From NCBI GenBank assembly GCA_037039685.1, contig JAWNGF010000004.1:2852001-2916000 (forward strand): a stretch of DNA of 64,000 nucleotides. The letters run 5' to 3'. The notes beneath the pieces are model-generated. The model ran no database searches. It was not told the DNA's origin and saw only the letters and a program-made list of their open reading frames with translations. The position numbers and the translations under genes are program-made. How positions within the stretch are numbered: the first letter of the stretch is position 1; each line of letters begins with the position of its first letter. Shown piece by piece: positions 54,960 to 64,000 of the stretch. Origin of the DNA: Ceratobasidium sp. AG-K (taxonomy: Eukaryota; Basidiomycota; Agaricomycetes; Cantharellales; Ceratobasidiaceae).

Positions 54960-55377
54960 TGTCACAACCTTTTCCAGTGTCCCTTCTCTTTGGTCTTGTT
55001 CTGTTTGCCTTTCCCATGTATGTGCCTGTTATGCAAGCTACAACCACAGGGTATGCCTGTGTGGCATGTTCCCTTGTCTCCTTGATCTCCATGGACTTGC
55101 CACATCTCCTTTGTTCTGTCCTTGCTTCTCTTGGACTCTTGCTTTCTCCTCTTTTGTTGCTACTCTCTATTGTACACAGCCACAGTAGTTAGTATATATA
55201 CCAGTGACACAGGTTTTGTCTCCACAAGACTTGTTCTCTTGTTGTTCTCCCCATCTACTTGCATGACTGCTTAGCTTAGGCCTAAGAGCCATCCATTGAC
55301 CTTTGTTGTTGTCCCAACCATCAACCTCATCCCCTGATTGACCCTTGGCATGATCAGATCTGACTAGGGTTGTGACA
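54960..55377 (+). repeat. 3' LTR of the plus-strand gypsy copy (418 bp)
   Basis: It starts TGTCACAACCTTTTCC and ends AGGGTTGTGACA. It contains the same landmarks as the other two family LTRs, including TATATATACCAG near 55192, TCTCCACAAGACTTGTTCTC and the tail with GACTAGGGTTGTGACA. It is about 30 bases shorter than the other copies through small deletions. Confidence 0.92.
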
Positions 55378-56163
55378 TTATTTCCTGAATTGACAAGGTT
55401 TTGGTCCATCCTCTAGAGGGTAGTAGTGATGTCATTAAGTCCTTCTAGTCTTTGTTATATCTCCTGTATATTGTTTTGCAACTGTTCTTGTCCTTGATTG
55501 ATTATGTGGAAATTTTTGTCAAGGTGGTTATTTAGTTTCCCAAACTGTGCTTGTATTGCTTACAATATGACTAGTTGTCCCATTACTTGTGGATTGCAGG
55601 TGGGCACTGGACTTGGTAGGTGTTGCAAGTTTTCTGTTGAGATGGAGGAGACACTAAGGGGACCTTGCTCACCATGTTCTTGAGCAGGAAATCTTCCTAT
55701 GTCTTGGGGGCTGATAGGTAGCACTGGGTGAAACTCCAATTGTGGGACCTTTGATCAGCAAGGGAGATGGTGATGGCTGTGCAAAAACTGGAGGGGGTTG
55801 TATAGGATGCTGCAGGGCTAGAGGAGAGCCCATTGGTAGATTGTAGTTGAATGGAGCCATGGGAAGTGCTCCAAGCAATTGTCCCAATTAGTTCATGGGT
55901 AATCCTAGTAGTTGGATGTTTGGTGGGTTGCTAGGTCCAGTGGCTGGAGGGATAGGACCAGTCAGGTTGATTGATGTAATAGAGGAGTGGGTGACTGTGA
56001 TGCCTGCATTGGGATCAACCTGTTCTTTGATGGTAGGATGCAATTGTCCTGGGACACTCTGTGTTCTGCTTGCTGGACTTGATCATGGAGGAATACCACC
56101 TGTTGCCCAGGGGGGCCTATCAGGTCTTCCCACTCTCAAGGGGTTCTGTCTTGAGGAATGGTG
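55378..56163 (-). pseudogene. decayed gag N-terminal region of another gypsy element
   Basis: Read on the minus strand, this gives a proline-rich segment (MGSPLALQHPIQPPPVFAQP near 55800) and then a likely coiled coil, NQGQEQLQNNIQEI and QRLEGLNDITTTL, ending at the plus-strand LTR boundary (55377). Several stops break it. The layout (proline-rich and coiled coil before the capsid part) fits a gypsy gag N terminus. The plus-strand element therefore seems to have inserted into an older, opposite-strand element. Confidence 0.55.
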
Positions 56164-57914
56164 AGACACCTCTGAGGCAGGGCATCAAGCTTGACATTGG
56201 CACATGAGCATGTCAGTTCTCCAAGTTGCCATGAGTATATTTGCATGAGTGGAGAGCTGAGCTTGTGATCCTTTCTCAATGTGAATGTGTATGCACAATG
56301 GAAAGTTCTTGTAAGGCCTCAATTGGCCTTTCCACAGTGTTGAGGGGTTGTGCTCACAAATGGCTTGGATTTCTTGCCTTGTTACTAGTGTGGCTGGCTG
56401 TCACAACTAAGCTTGCTGACAACTAAGAAAAGAATATAACACCCAGGCCCAAGTCTTGTGGCAAATATAATGAGTGAAGGGTAAACCCTAAACCCAAAGA
56501 GGAGTGGAGGTAAGGTGGTTTAATGGATGGTGAGCAGCGACTAAGGCCTTAGTATCTTAGTGTGAGTGGGGTAGAGAGCCTGCTAGTGGAGAAGTAGCAA
56601 TGCTTGGTCCTATTGACAGGAGGTCAAGTCTTGGCTGTTACCAGACTTGACCCCTCAGTATTTATACATGAAGAAACACAGCCATATGCAATTGAGAACA
56701 ACATTCCAGAACATTCTATTATCAAATACATGATCTAATATAATATCACATCAACAGACCTATTGATCACATGACAGATTCTAGAACATCCTATACTATA
56801 TACCAAAAAAGAAAACTGTCTTGGAAAAAAGATAGAAATATAGAAAAATTATGTAATTGCACCTTAGCTCATGACAACTGCTTGAGTACTTGAACACAAG
56901 GTTCAATGGCTTCCTGGGGAGTGATTCTGTATGGTGCATTGGGGTGCCCTAATCTTGCAGCTTGGTACAGCTTGGTTATAATGTTGCAACCTCCTTTGGA
57001 CTGCAAGGACAACTTGAGTGGATGACAACCAAGGCCTGAGGAACTCTAAGGTGTGCTGCATGGAGCACACACTATTACCCTAGAGGTAGGAGCACAGCAA
57101 TATGAGGATGAATGACAAGGCAAACAACCTGGGATACCTTGCTTATTGGGCCTCTATATATACTCAGAAAGGCTGCAAGCCATATCACAGCCACAAGACA
57201 GAGTAATACAAGACAACCAATCAGGAGTGTCCACAAGTAATGCACTGTAAGGTGTCATGACTCCATCAAAGGTGTAACCAATGTTAAATAATGGCAATGG
57301 CTAACCATAAGAAGGTGGCTAGTGTCATGACCCAGGTTGCACCAAGGCACCTTTTTTGTTATGTTTGCAACCCTGGTCTTGTATGTTGGCTCTTTGGTTA
57401 TGTCATAATGACTGGGCAGCCCTCTCACCTGCAGAGAGCTCTGCTTTGTCAGCAGTGCCCATGTATGTATCAAGACCAGTGAGACAATTATGTGACTCAA
57501 GGTCATCTCACCTTGTTGACTCCCCAAATCCAATAGTATTGTCCACAGTCCACAGAGGTGGTCCAGGTTTGCTATAGTTCATCTACAGTCAACCCCACAT
57601 CCCTTCATAGTTGGATGTGACATTGGGAGAAAATCCTTTGTTGGTGATGTCATCAAGAGCAAAGCTTTTCCCACAGTCCTCAAAGTCACCAAACTGGCCC
57701 CCTTCACAGTCTTGGACAGTTACATCTTAGATAGCTGGTATATTGCAGTACCCCAAGTCTTTGACCAGATCTACATCCAGTCTATCCCTGCCTTGGCCAT
57801 TCCCCTTCCTGCCTACAAGACTGACTCTATACACCTCAACCTTGCCTACAGCTCCCCAAGCTACAAGCCCAAGCAAGAAGAACCTAAAGCCATCCTCCAA
57901 CAGCTATGGCTCTG
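56164..57914. other. old repeat-derived sequence
   Basis: This 1.75-kb stretch is CpG-poor and has no long open frame. A segment near 56980-57300 resembles the second LTR family (TGTTGCAACCTCC... CTCTATATATACTCAG). From about 57591 to 57914 a plus-strand frame without stops reads VLDSWYIAVPQVFDQ-like sequence; it is cut by the LTR at 57915. I cannot identify it. Confidence 0.4.
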
Positions 57915-58360
57915 TGTCACAACCCTAGCCAAACCTTGGAGGCCGAGACTCCACAGGCAGTGAGGATGGGGGTTGGGATGACAACAAAGGTCAAAATGTA
58001 CACCACTAAGGCCTAAGTGAGTCACATGATGAGTGATGGGGAAAACAACAAGAGAACAAGTCTTGTGGGAGCAAGATGTGTGTTGCTGGTATATATACTT
58101 TCTACTGTGGCTATGTACAATAGAGAGCAGGCGACAAAGGGAATGCAAACAAGAAAAAGCAAGAGTCCAAGAGAAGCAAGGACAAGACAAAGGAAACAAG
58201 GTAAGTCCATGGACTCCAAGGAGACAAGGGAACAGGCCAGGCAGGCATGTCCCGCGGTCATGGCTTACATAAAGGCGACTATATGCGCCAAGACGAGGAG
58301 AACAAGACCAAACACGAGGCAAACAGAACAAAGAAAGGAAGAACAAGAAAAGGTCATGAC
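57915..58360 (-). repeat. 3' LTR of the minus-strand chromovirus (446 bp)
   Basis: In element orientation it starts TGTCATGACCTTTTC and ends GGGTTGTGACA. It matches the solo LTR at 48850-49294 almost throughout, including the TATATATACCAG region near 58090. Confidence 0.93.
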
Positions 58361-58377
58361 ACTACCCCCCCTTCTAG
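58361..58377 (-). other. polypurine tract of the minus-strand chromovirus
   Basis: AGAAGGGGGGGTAG lies directly before the LTR in element orientation. Confidence 0.8.
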
Positions 58378-58385
58378 GCTGGGGC

Positions 58386-58859
58386 TCACTTCACCAGCAC
58401 AAACTCCTCAGTATCATTGATTACAAATGGGTCCTCAGCTGACCCTGTCCCTTTCCACACCCCATAATCCTCCTTGTCATCCGTCAAACCAATTACGGCC
58501 TCCTCCCTAATCTCCAGGTCGACAGTGAGGTTGACTATCTCAAATGGGTTGCCTCTGAGCCGGACCTTGCAAAACCTGTCCATGATCTCGAGGGCATTGT
58601 GGATGTCATTGGCTGCATAGGCAATCCAGTTGCACCAGCGGATGAGGGGGCAGCCAACAAAGGATTGGGCGGCCTCTCTGGACCAATAGCAAGCGGATAC
58701 AATAAAATAAAAATGTTGGCGCATGCGGGGGTGCCAGTACATGCCTTGCTCCTGGGGGGGTACAACTTTGAGGGACTGTTTGAAGGCTGCCAAGCAGGTG
58801 TATAGGTTGTGGTAGACCCAGACCATGACCAAATTGGTGGATTGGCATTGGGAAGACAT
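58386..58859 (-). CDS. third ORF of the chromovirus, unknown function
   Basis: An open frame of 157 codons from the Met at 58859 (MSSQCQSTNLVMVWVYHNLY), or 192 codons from 58964, overlaps the 3' end of pol in another frame and extends 149 bases beyond its stop. The first two thirds are hydrophobic/aromatic with several Trp and Cys (HFYFIVSACYWSREAAQ, RWCNWIAYAANDIHNAL). The tail is acidic: TDDKEDYGVWKGTGSAEDPF followed by VINDTEEFVLVK. The tail motif, hydrophobic VIN inside an acidic run, resembles a SUMO-interaction motif. The decayed plus-strand copy keeps a similar end just before its polypurine tract (DEDKKECYGQQSGSGTVDNP near 54832-54900), suggesting the frame was under selection. No known domain is recognised. 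Confidence 0.6.
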   Translation of the reverse strand: MSSQCQSTNLVMVWVYHNLYTCLAAFKQSLKVVPPQEQGMYWHPRMRQHFYFIVSACYWSREAAQSFVGCPLIRWCNWIAYAANDIHNALEIMDRFCKVRLRGNPFEIVNLTVDLEIREEAVIGLTDDKEDYGVWKGTGSAEDPFVINDTEEFVLVK

Positions 58860-61800
58860 GGCGCAGCGAGTGAGGTGGGAGTTGAGTGTGTTTTTTGCGC
58901 AGGAGGGGAGAAGGTAAAAACTTTTTGATGGGGGACTTGGATCCCAGCAGCCTCTTTTATACACTTAGGACACCTAATGGGCCGTTCTTCCTTGCTGTCG
59001 GCTGCCAAGTTGTCCTTTGTTTCCTCATGGCAACACTTCCTGGTAACCTTGGGGACTTCCTTGATGGCGTCTGGATGTTCCTTGTGGAACTCATTAATGA
59101 GTTCTGATGTGTTGCCAAGGTTCTCCAGGGGTTCCCAAGAGTCATGTTCCGCAGTGTAACCCTTCCATTTGACAAAATACTTCAGGATTCCTTTTTCCAC
59201 CTTGGAACTTTGGATGTGTTCCACCTCATATTCCTCTTTGCCCTCTGGTGTCTTGATTGGTGGAGGTGGATCCACATGGCGGCCCTCAATTTTGTCTTCC
59301 TTGTATTTGGCTAGACATGACACATTGACTACTGGATGCATGGTCATTGAAGGTGGAAGTTGTAGTCTGTACGTGTTCTTTCCTACTGCTTCCAGGACAG
59401 TGAAGGGCCCAAGTTGTTTATGCAATAATTTCAAAGATGGCTGATTGGTTGTGATGTGATTATGGCTTAGCCAAACCTTATCACCCAGGATAAAGGGATC
59501 TTCTTGCCGTCTTTTGACTGCATATTCCTTGTCCTGTTCTTTGCTCATGGTCAAGCTAGCCTTAGCTTCTTCCAGATGTTCTTGGATACATTGCGCATGA
59601 GCCACAGCTTCTGGAACGGAACCATCTTCTACTGGTGTACCCTCAATTGATGGGTGGCAAGCCGTGTTGGCAAAGAAAGGTGTCATACCAATGCTGGAGT
59701 GGAACAAGTAGTTATATGCAAATTCAGCAAAGGGTAAAAGTGAAGCCCGGTCATGTTGCTTGAAAGCGCAGTATGTCCAAATGAAAGCCTCAACTGTTTG
59801 ATTGATGCACTCCATTTGCCTGTCAGTTTCAGGGTGATATGCTGTAGAGAGCCTAGGCTGGATGTTCAGGGCCTGATAGAGCTCCTTCATGAATTTGGAT
59901 GCAAAGGTTGGTCCACAATCTGATACAACTGTTTCTGGGGTTCCATGTAGTTTCCAGCAGTGTTCCATGAAGAGTTCCGCAAGCTTGGGTGACGTGGTTT
60001 TTTTGGTACATGGGATGAAGTGTGCCATTTTAGTCAGGGTGTCAACAATGACCAAGATTGAGTCTAGACCCTTGGACAGAGGAAGTTTGACAATCATATC
60101 AACCAAAATATGTTGCCAGGGTTTGGAAGGGAGTTCAAGTGGTTGTAATTCCCCAAGAGGTTGTTGATTGATGGGTTTTGACTGCTGGCATAAATTGCAT
60201 GATGACACGTATTTGTTGACATAGGCCTTCATGGATGGCCACCAATACTGCCGTTTGATCATTTCCAGTGTTTTTGCTTGGCCCATGTGTCCAACTGCTT
60301 TGTTGTTGTGGTGGAGTTCTAGGATCTGGTGCTTGATCTCATTGTTGTTTGGGATGTAGATCTTTCCTTTGTGGTACAACATGTTGTTCCTAATCTTCCA
60401 GTCTTCAAATTCCTTTTGTACCAAAGCAGGTGCGTTTTCTGGGTGGTTGCTAAGGAAAGCCCAGATTGATGTAACATAGTCATCTCTTTGTGTCTGATCC
60501 TTGACTGCTTGTTGAATATCCATAGTTGATGCCATACCCTGAGGCTCCTCCTCTGCTGAATTGATGAAGAGATGCAGCAAAAGTAGGGGTTTTTGAGGGA
60601 CTACCCCCCCTTCTAGGTTGTGGTCACTTTGTTGACTGAGTGCATCTGCTTTGCCATTAAGGTTGCCAGCTCTGTACTTGATCTGGAAGTTAAATTCCGA
60701 GAGGAAGACGGCCCATCTGTTCTGTCTTTTTGTTGACACTTTAGAGGTCATTAAATATTCCAGGTTTTTGTGATCAGTGACAAGCAGTACCAGGATCTCA
60801 GTTCCTTCCAAAAGATGATGCCATTCTTTGAATGCTTTGAAGATTGCCGAGAGTTCCTTGTCAAAGATGTTGTAGTTACGCTCTGCTGGGGATAGGCTTT
60901 TGGACATAAACGCAACAGGATGGAGTTTGTTGTTGGGACCATATTGGTGAAGGACTGCTCCTGTAGCTTTGTCCAATGCATCACATTCGATGATGAACCC
61001 TTTGTCTTGGTCAGGCTGTAGAAGGATAGGCACCTTGATGAATTCCTTGATTAGTCCCTGGAAGGTGAGTTCCACTTCTGTTCCCCATTCCCATTGCTTG
61101 GTTTTCATAGTCAAATCATACAGGGGTCGTACCATATGGGTATAATTTCGGATAAAACACTGGTAGAAATTTGCAAATCCCAGGAACATCTGTACATCTG
61201 TAACATTCTTGGGTGTTGGCCACTTTGTGATTGTCAAGATTTTTTCCTCTTGCATCTCAACCAGCTCTCCTGATATGACTAGCCCTAGATAGTCTACCTT
61301 AGGAACATGAAAAGAGCACTTCTTGAGGGAGCAATAGAGACCCAGGCATTGTAGGTGGCACAGGACCTCCTTCACGTGCATGGGATGCTCTTTGGGATTT
61401 TTGGAGAAGATTAGGATATCATTGATGTAGATTTCCACATACACCCCTTTGATGTCCCTGAACTTGGCGTCCATCATGTTTTGAAAAGTGGCCGGTGCAT
61501 TAGTGAGACCAAAAGGCATGACTTTTGTTTTGAACAGTCCATATTTGGTTCTGAATGCTGTTTTGTGAACATCCTCATCCACTACCTGGACCAGGTTGTA
61601 CCCAGATTTGAGATCAAGTTTGGTGAAGGTCTTGGCGCCTTTAACCCATTCAATAAGATTGTTGGCTCTAGGCAGTGGGTAGCGGTTTTTTTGGTTTGGA
61701 TGTTGAGGTATCAATAATCCATGCACAATCTTGGGGGTTGGGGAACACCTTCTATGTCGTGCCGCTTGACAAACATTACTGGTGATGCCCATTGGGATGT

Positions 61801-62549
61801 GGAAGGAACAATGAATCCCTTATCCAAATTTTTGTCAATCCATTTTCTCAAGATTTGATCTTCTTCCTTAGTGAGGGAGTATACCACACCAATCTTGGGT
61901 TTAGTGCCAGGTTCCAATTCAATTTTGAGGTTGTATGGTCGATGTGGCAGTAGCTTGTCCACTTCTTTGGAAACAAAAACATCCTTGAATTCCATGTATT
62001 TGTTGGGAAGTTGACCAACTACCCCCCCTTCTACAGTGTTACAGTCCTCATATAGACATTCCTCCTTGCAGTAGTCTGAATCAAATTCCAATGTTCCTGC
62101 TGCCCAACCAATTTTTGGGTTATGTTTCTTCAGCCATGGAATACCCAGAACCACAGTGTGTTGGCCTAATGGTGCAATATTGCAAGTAATTTCCTCTACA
62201 TGATTGTTCATAATGACTTTGAAGGTGCATTCCCTGTCAATTAAACCATTTGCTATTGGTTGTCCATCTATCACCTGGACCCTTCTTGCTGTCTTCTTCT
62301 TTTTTGTTGGGATTTTGTGTTTCTTTACATATTTGGAGTTAATGAAGTTTCCCAATGCCCCTGAGTCAATCATGGCCACAGTAATAAGGTTTTTCAGGCT
62401 TTCAGTTGTGTTTGGAACGCAAAGCTGGTCTGCATATTTGGTGGAACAAAGATATATTTTGTTTACAGACTGCTTCCAATTTCCTGAGATTACACAATCT
62501 AATTCTGACTTTAGGGCGCCTGATGCTCCCCTCAGTTGCTGCCTTTTCC
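58535..62549 (-). CDS. chromovirus pol (protease, RT, RNase H, integrase, chromodomain) with RT lesions
   Basis: Read in the -1 frame after gag. Protease has MIDSGALGNF, and the zone before RT has LGIPWLKKHNPKIGW. RT follows with FIVPSTSQWASPVMFVK, LDLKSGYNLVQV and MPFGLTNAPATF. The catalytic box reads YIND instead of YIDD (Asn codon at 61421-61423). Also, a TGA stop sits at 61711-61713 where Arg is expected, and one A is missing in the run at 61686-61692. RNase H has DKGFIIECDALDKATG. Integrase has the HHCC zinc domain (HHNNKAVGHM, YVSSCNLCQ) and the D-D-E residues in VIVDTLTKMAHF, VVSDCGPTFASKF and TDRQMECINQ. A chromodomain follows (YEVEHIQSSKVEKGILKYFV, then WKGYTAEHDSWEP), which defines a chromovirus. 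The last 130 residues before 58535 merely overlap the third ORF. Confidence 0.9.
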
Positions 62550-63653
62550 CGACTCCAAATCACTGGTAACAACTTCTTCCAGGGCTGCTATCTGTGTTCG
62601 GCAATCCTTAGCAATATGTCCCTTTTTCTGACAACAATAACAGGTGGTTTTGCTTGTGACTGCTGCTACTTCCACCTTAGCCTGGCAAACATCTGGTTTG
62701 ATAAAACTGAAGGGAATTTTGGTCGTTGTTCCATCAGCCCATTTGACTTTGGGAGTAAGGAAACTGCATTTGTTCTTGCCAATTGCCTCAATTGTACCCT
62801 TCTTGCTACCCTGGGGAGTCACTGTGTAAATCGCCTCTCCCTTCTGATATCTATGCGCTGTCATGCTCATGGTTACCCACTTCTGGGTGCTGCTTGGTGT
62901 TGCCCTCTCCAGGGTGTTGGTACCCTTTTTCTCCATGTTTCTTGCAATGAGGGTGGCATCAATCTCCTGGGTCCTGGTAAACAGCTCCTGCAGTGTTGCA
63001 TTGTGGCGATTATAGGCCTGAGATGTTAGCATATCCTTGATGTTGTCCTTGAGCCCCGCATAAAAATTGTCTTTCAGGGTCTGTTCATTGTAGTCTAGGG
63101 GTGCTGACAGAATCCTGAATTGGGTGATGTATTCAACCACTGTTCTGGTCTGGGAAAGTGCCTTGTATTTTTGTCTGTAGACCTCTACTTGTTCTATTTT
63201 GCCAAAAGCTAATTCCCACTCCTGCTGGAAGACATCTAGACTTGTGAAAATGGTTTGGGGTACACCTGCATTGTGTAGGTCTTGGAAGGGGCAAATCCAA
63301 TCAATAGCAGGACCACGTAGGTACAAAATGATAATACAAATCTTCTTTTCATCCAATGCAGTGGCGTAGTGGGAGTCAGCAATGTAATTTGCACAGGAAT
63401 AAGTAAAATCTCTAGCTTTGGCTCCTTGTTTGCTGTTGAATTCCATTAGTTTGGATGCTGCTGATTTCTCTGTTCTTCCACTCCCCAAGATTGAAGATGT
63501 TGGTGCTGCTGTTGCTCCCAACAAGGGTGGTGCAAATCGCATCATGGAGCCCCTCAGTCCTTGTGTAGCTGTTCCTCCCACTAGTGACAACCCTAATTGA
63601 CTGGTTGTTAGGGTGTTGCCCTGAGCTGTAGTTGCTCCACTACCTCCTGACAA
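62532..63653 (-). CDS. chromovirus gag
   Basis: The 373-residue open frame starts MSGGSGATTAQGNTLTTSQL. The capsid region has FTYSCANYIADSHYATALDE, ILYLRGPAIDWI, FQQEWELAFGKIEQVEVYRQ and YITQFRILSAPLDYNEQTLK. A zinc knuckle CYCCQKKGHIAKDC (CX2CX4HX4C) follows, then DLESGKGSN and a TGA. No internal stop is present, so gag is intact. Expression of the downstream pol requires a -1 shift at the end of this frame. Confidence 0.92.
   Translation of the reverse strand: MSGGSGATTAQGNTLTTSQLGLSLVGGTATQGLRGSMMRFAPPLLGATAAPTSSILGSGRTEKSAASKLMEFNSKQGAKARDFTYSCANYIADSHYATALDEKKICIIILYLRGPAIDWICPFQDLHNAGVPQTIFTSLDVFQQEWELAFGKIEQVEVYRQKYKALSQTRTVVEYITQFRILSAPLDYNEQTLKDNFYAGLKDNIKDMLTSQAYNRHNATLQELFTRTQEIDATLIARNMEKKGTNTLERATPSSTQKWVTMSMTAHRYQKGEAIYTVTPQGSKKGTIEAIGKNKCSFLTPKVKWADGTTTKIPFSFIKPDVCQAKVEVAAVTSKTTCYCCQKKGHIAKDCRTQIAALEEVVTSDLESGKGSN
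62544..62550 (-). promoter_or_regulatory. probable -1 ribosomal frameshift site between gag and pol
   Basis: In gag frame the heptamer is G-GGA-AAA, a canonical X-XXY-YYZ slippery sequence, four codons before the gag stop (TGA, 62532-62534). Moving one base back places the ribosome exactly in the pol frame, which is open through to protease. Eight bases downstream, CUGA can pair with UCAG, and the GGGG in its loop can pair with CCCU further on, giving a small H-type pseudoknot (about 62511-62535). Confidence 0.7.
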
Positions 63654-64000
63654 TCGTCAGCTTGATACAATTCCTTGTGCCCAAACAGCGTCCCTTGTTA
63701 TTCAATGTTGATCAATCAATTTGGTGTATAGTTTGCAATTTTGGTCCACAGTTTCCACCAATCAATCAATGCAGACGTTTCCATCATCCCTATTATGTAG
63801 GATCCATTGTTCAACATGTTCCAACCTTTCTGCCATGAGACTATGGCGCAACAACAATTCTTTGGGAATGAAAAGGACTTCCTTTTGAAAATCACCTTCA
63901 CATGTTTCCCACCAAGGGTTGCCCCTGTACTCCCTAATGGCAGGGGACAGTGGTCTGGATTCTGTGTCAAAAGTTTTGTAGGGAGCTGGTTGAGATTGAA
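63654..64000 (-). other. upstream part of the chromovirus, cut by the window end
   Basis: This should be the leader between the 5' LTR and gag, or further gag sequence. A short minus-strand frame (63716-63970) has no recognised motif. The 5' LTR is not in the window. Confidence 0.5.

Larger units (their letters stand above)
51509..55377 (+). mobile_element. decayed Ty3/gypsy chromovirus copy with 3' LTR, 5' truncated
   Basis: The copy begins abruptly inside the last codons of gag (ATAGCAGCC..., matching the minus-strand copy) and runs through protease, RT, RNase H and the first part of integrase. It then loses homology near 54105, resumes near the end of the third ORF (about 54830-54950), and finishes with a purine tract and an LTR. 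Many in-frame stops (including Trp to stop by G-to-A near 52310) and very few CpG dinucleotides show old age and methylation-type decay. Confidence 0.88.
57915..64000 (-). mobile_element. nearly complete Ty3/gypsy chromovirus, 5' end beyond the window
   Basis: On the minus strand the order is gag (62532-63653), -1 frameshift site, protease-RT-RNase H-integrase-chromodomain pol (62549-58535), third ORF (58859-58386), polypurine tract and 3' LTR (58360-57915). The 5' LTR and primer-binding site must lie beyond 64000. CTCTG precedes the LTR at 57910-57914 as half of a possible target duplication. CpG content is higher than in the neighbouring decayed copy, so it is younger, but RT carries lesions. 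Confidence 0.92.

Noticed and set aside
56475..56500. Telomere-like GTAAACCCTAAACCC
   Set aside because: Only about two imperfect units inside repeat-derived DNA; not a telomere or a clear interstitial array.
1..64000. CRISPR arrays, rRNA and tRNA genes
   Set aside because: I looked for spaced short repeats and tRNA arms by eye and saw none; a covariance-model scan would be needed to exclude a tRNA in the gene-poor stretches.

Overview
The window looks like nuclear DNA of a filamentous basidiomycete, most probably an Agaricomycete of the Rhizoctonia/Ceratobasidium kind. The genes carry many very short introns (about 45-65 bases, GT...AG). The products are typically fungal (RSC-type bromodomain/BAH protein, Ady2-like acetate permease, Atg4, Osh1-type oxysterol-binding protein). 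A divergent Hsp70-like family is present, as are several fungal LTR and Tc1/mariner elements. The species call is inference; the kingdom call rests on gene structure and content.

Layout. 1-2010: 3' end of a Ty1/copia element with its LTR, inserted into a hAT-transposase-like remnant (2011-3485, minus). 3631-4086: a fold-back element just upstream of an RSC1/2-like gene (4188-6937). 7188-10135: an Hsp70-like gene, an N-terminal Hsp70 fragment and an inverted duplication (10192-10842) of its upstream region. 12912-32435 is the gene-rich core: acetate transporter, PSP1-domain protein, Bcp1, short-form tRNase Z, HMG-box factor, uridine phosphorylase, dienoyl-CoA-reductase-like SDR, Apc11, PEBP, Tom6-like peptide and an unusual Rab GTPase. 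32436-37826 is mostly featureless but holds a nearly perfect 667-bp palindromic element. 37827-47360 is a very compact block: CaM-kinase and ATG4 head to head, a single-pass membrane protein, and an ankyrin-PH-FFAT-ORD oxysterol-binding protein.

From 47491 to the end the window is a nested transposon cluster. Two Tc1/mariner elements lie one inside the other, interrupted by two solo LTRs and small fold-backs. Next come a decayed plus-strand Ty3/gypsy chromovirus copy with its 3' LTR and a decayed minus-strand gag. Last is a nearly complete minus-strand chromovirus (57915 to beyond 64000) with gag, a probable -1 frameshift site, a chromodomain pol and an extra third ORF.

Several conserved host genes show single missing bases in homopolymers (PSP1, tRNase Z, HMG gene). 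I read these as probable assembly errors rather than pseudogenes. Connections between genes are limited: ATG4, Osh1 and the Rab protein all act in endomembrane/autophagy traffic, and CaM-kinase may share a promoter with ATG4, but no operon-like pathway is evident.
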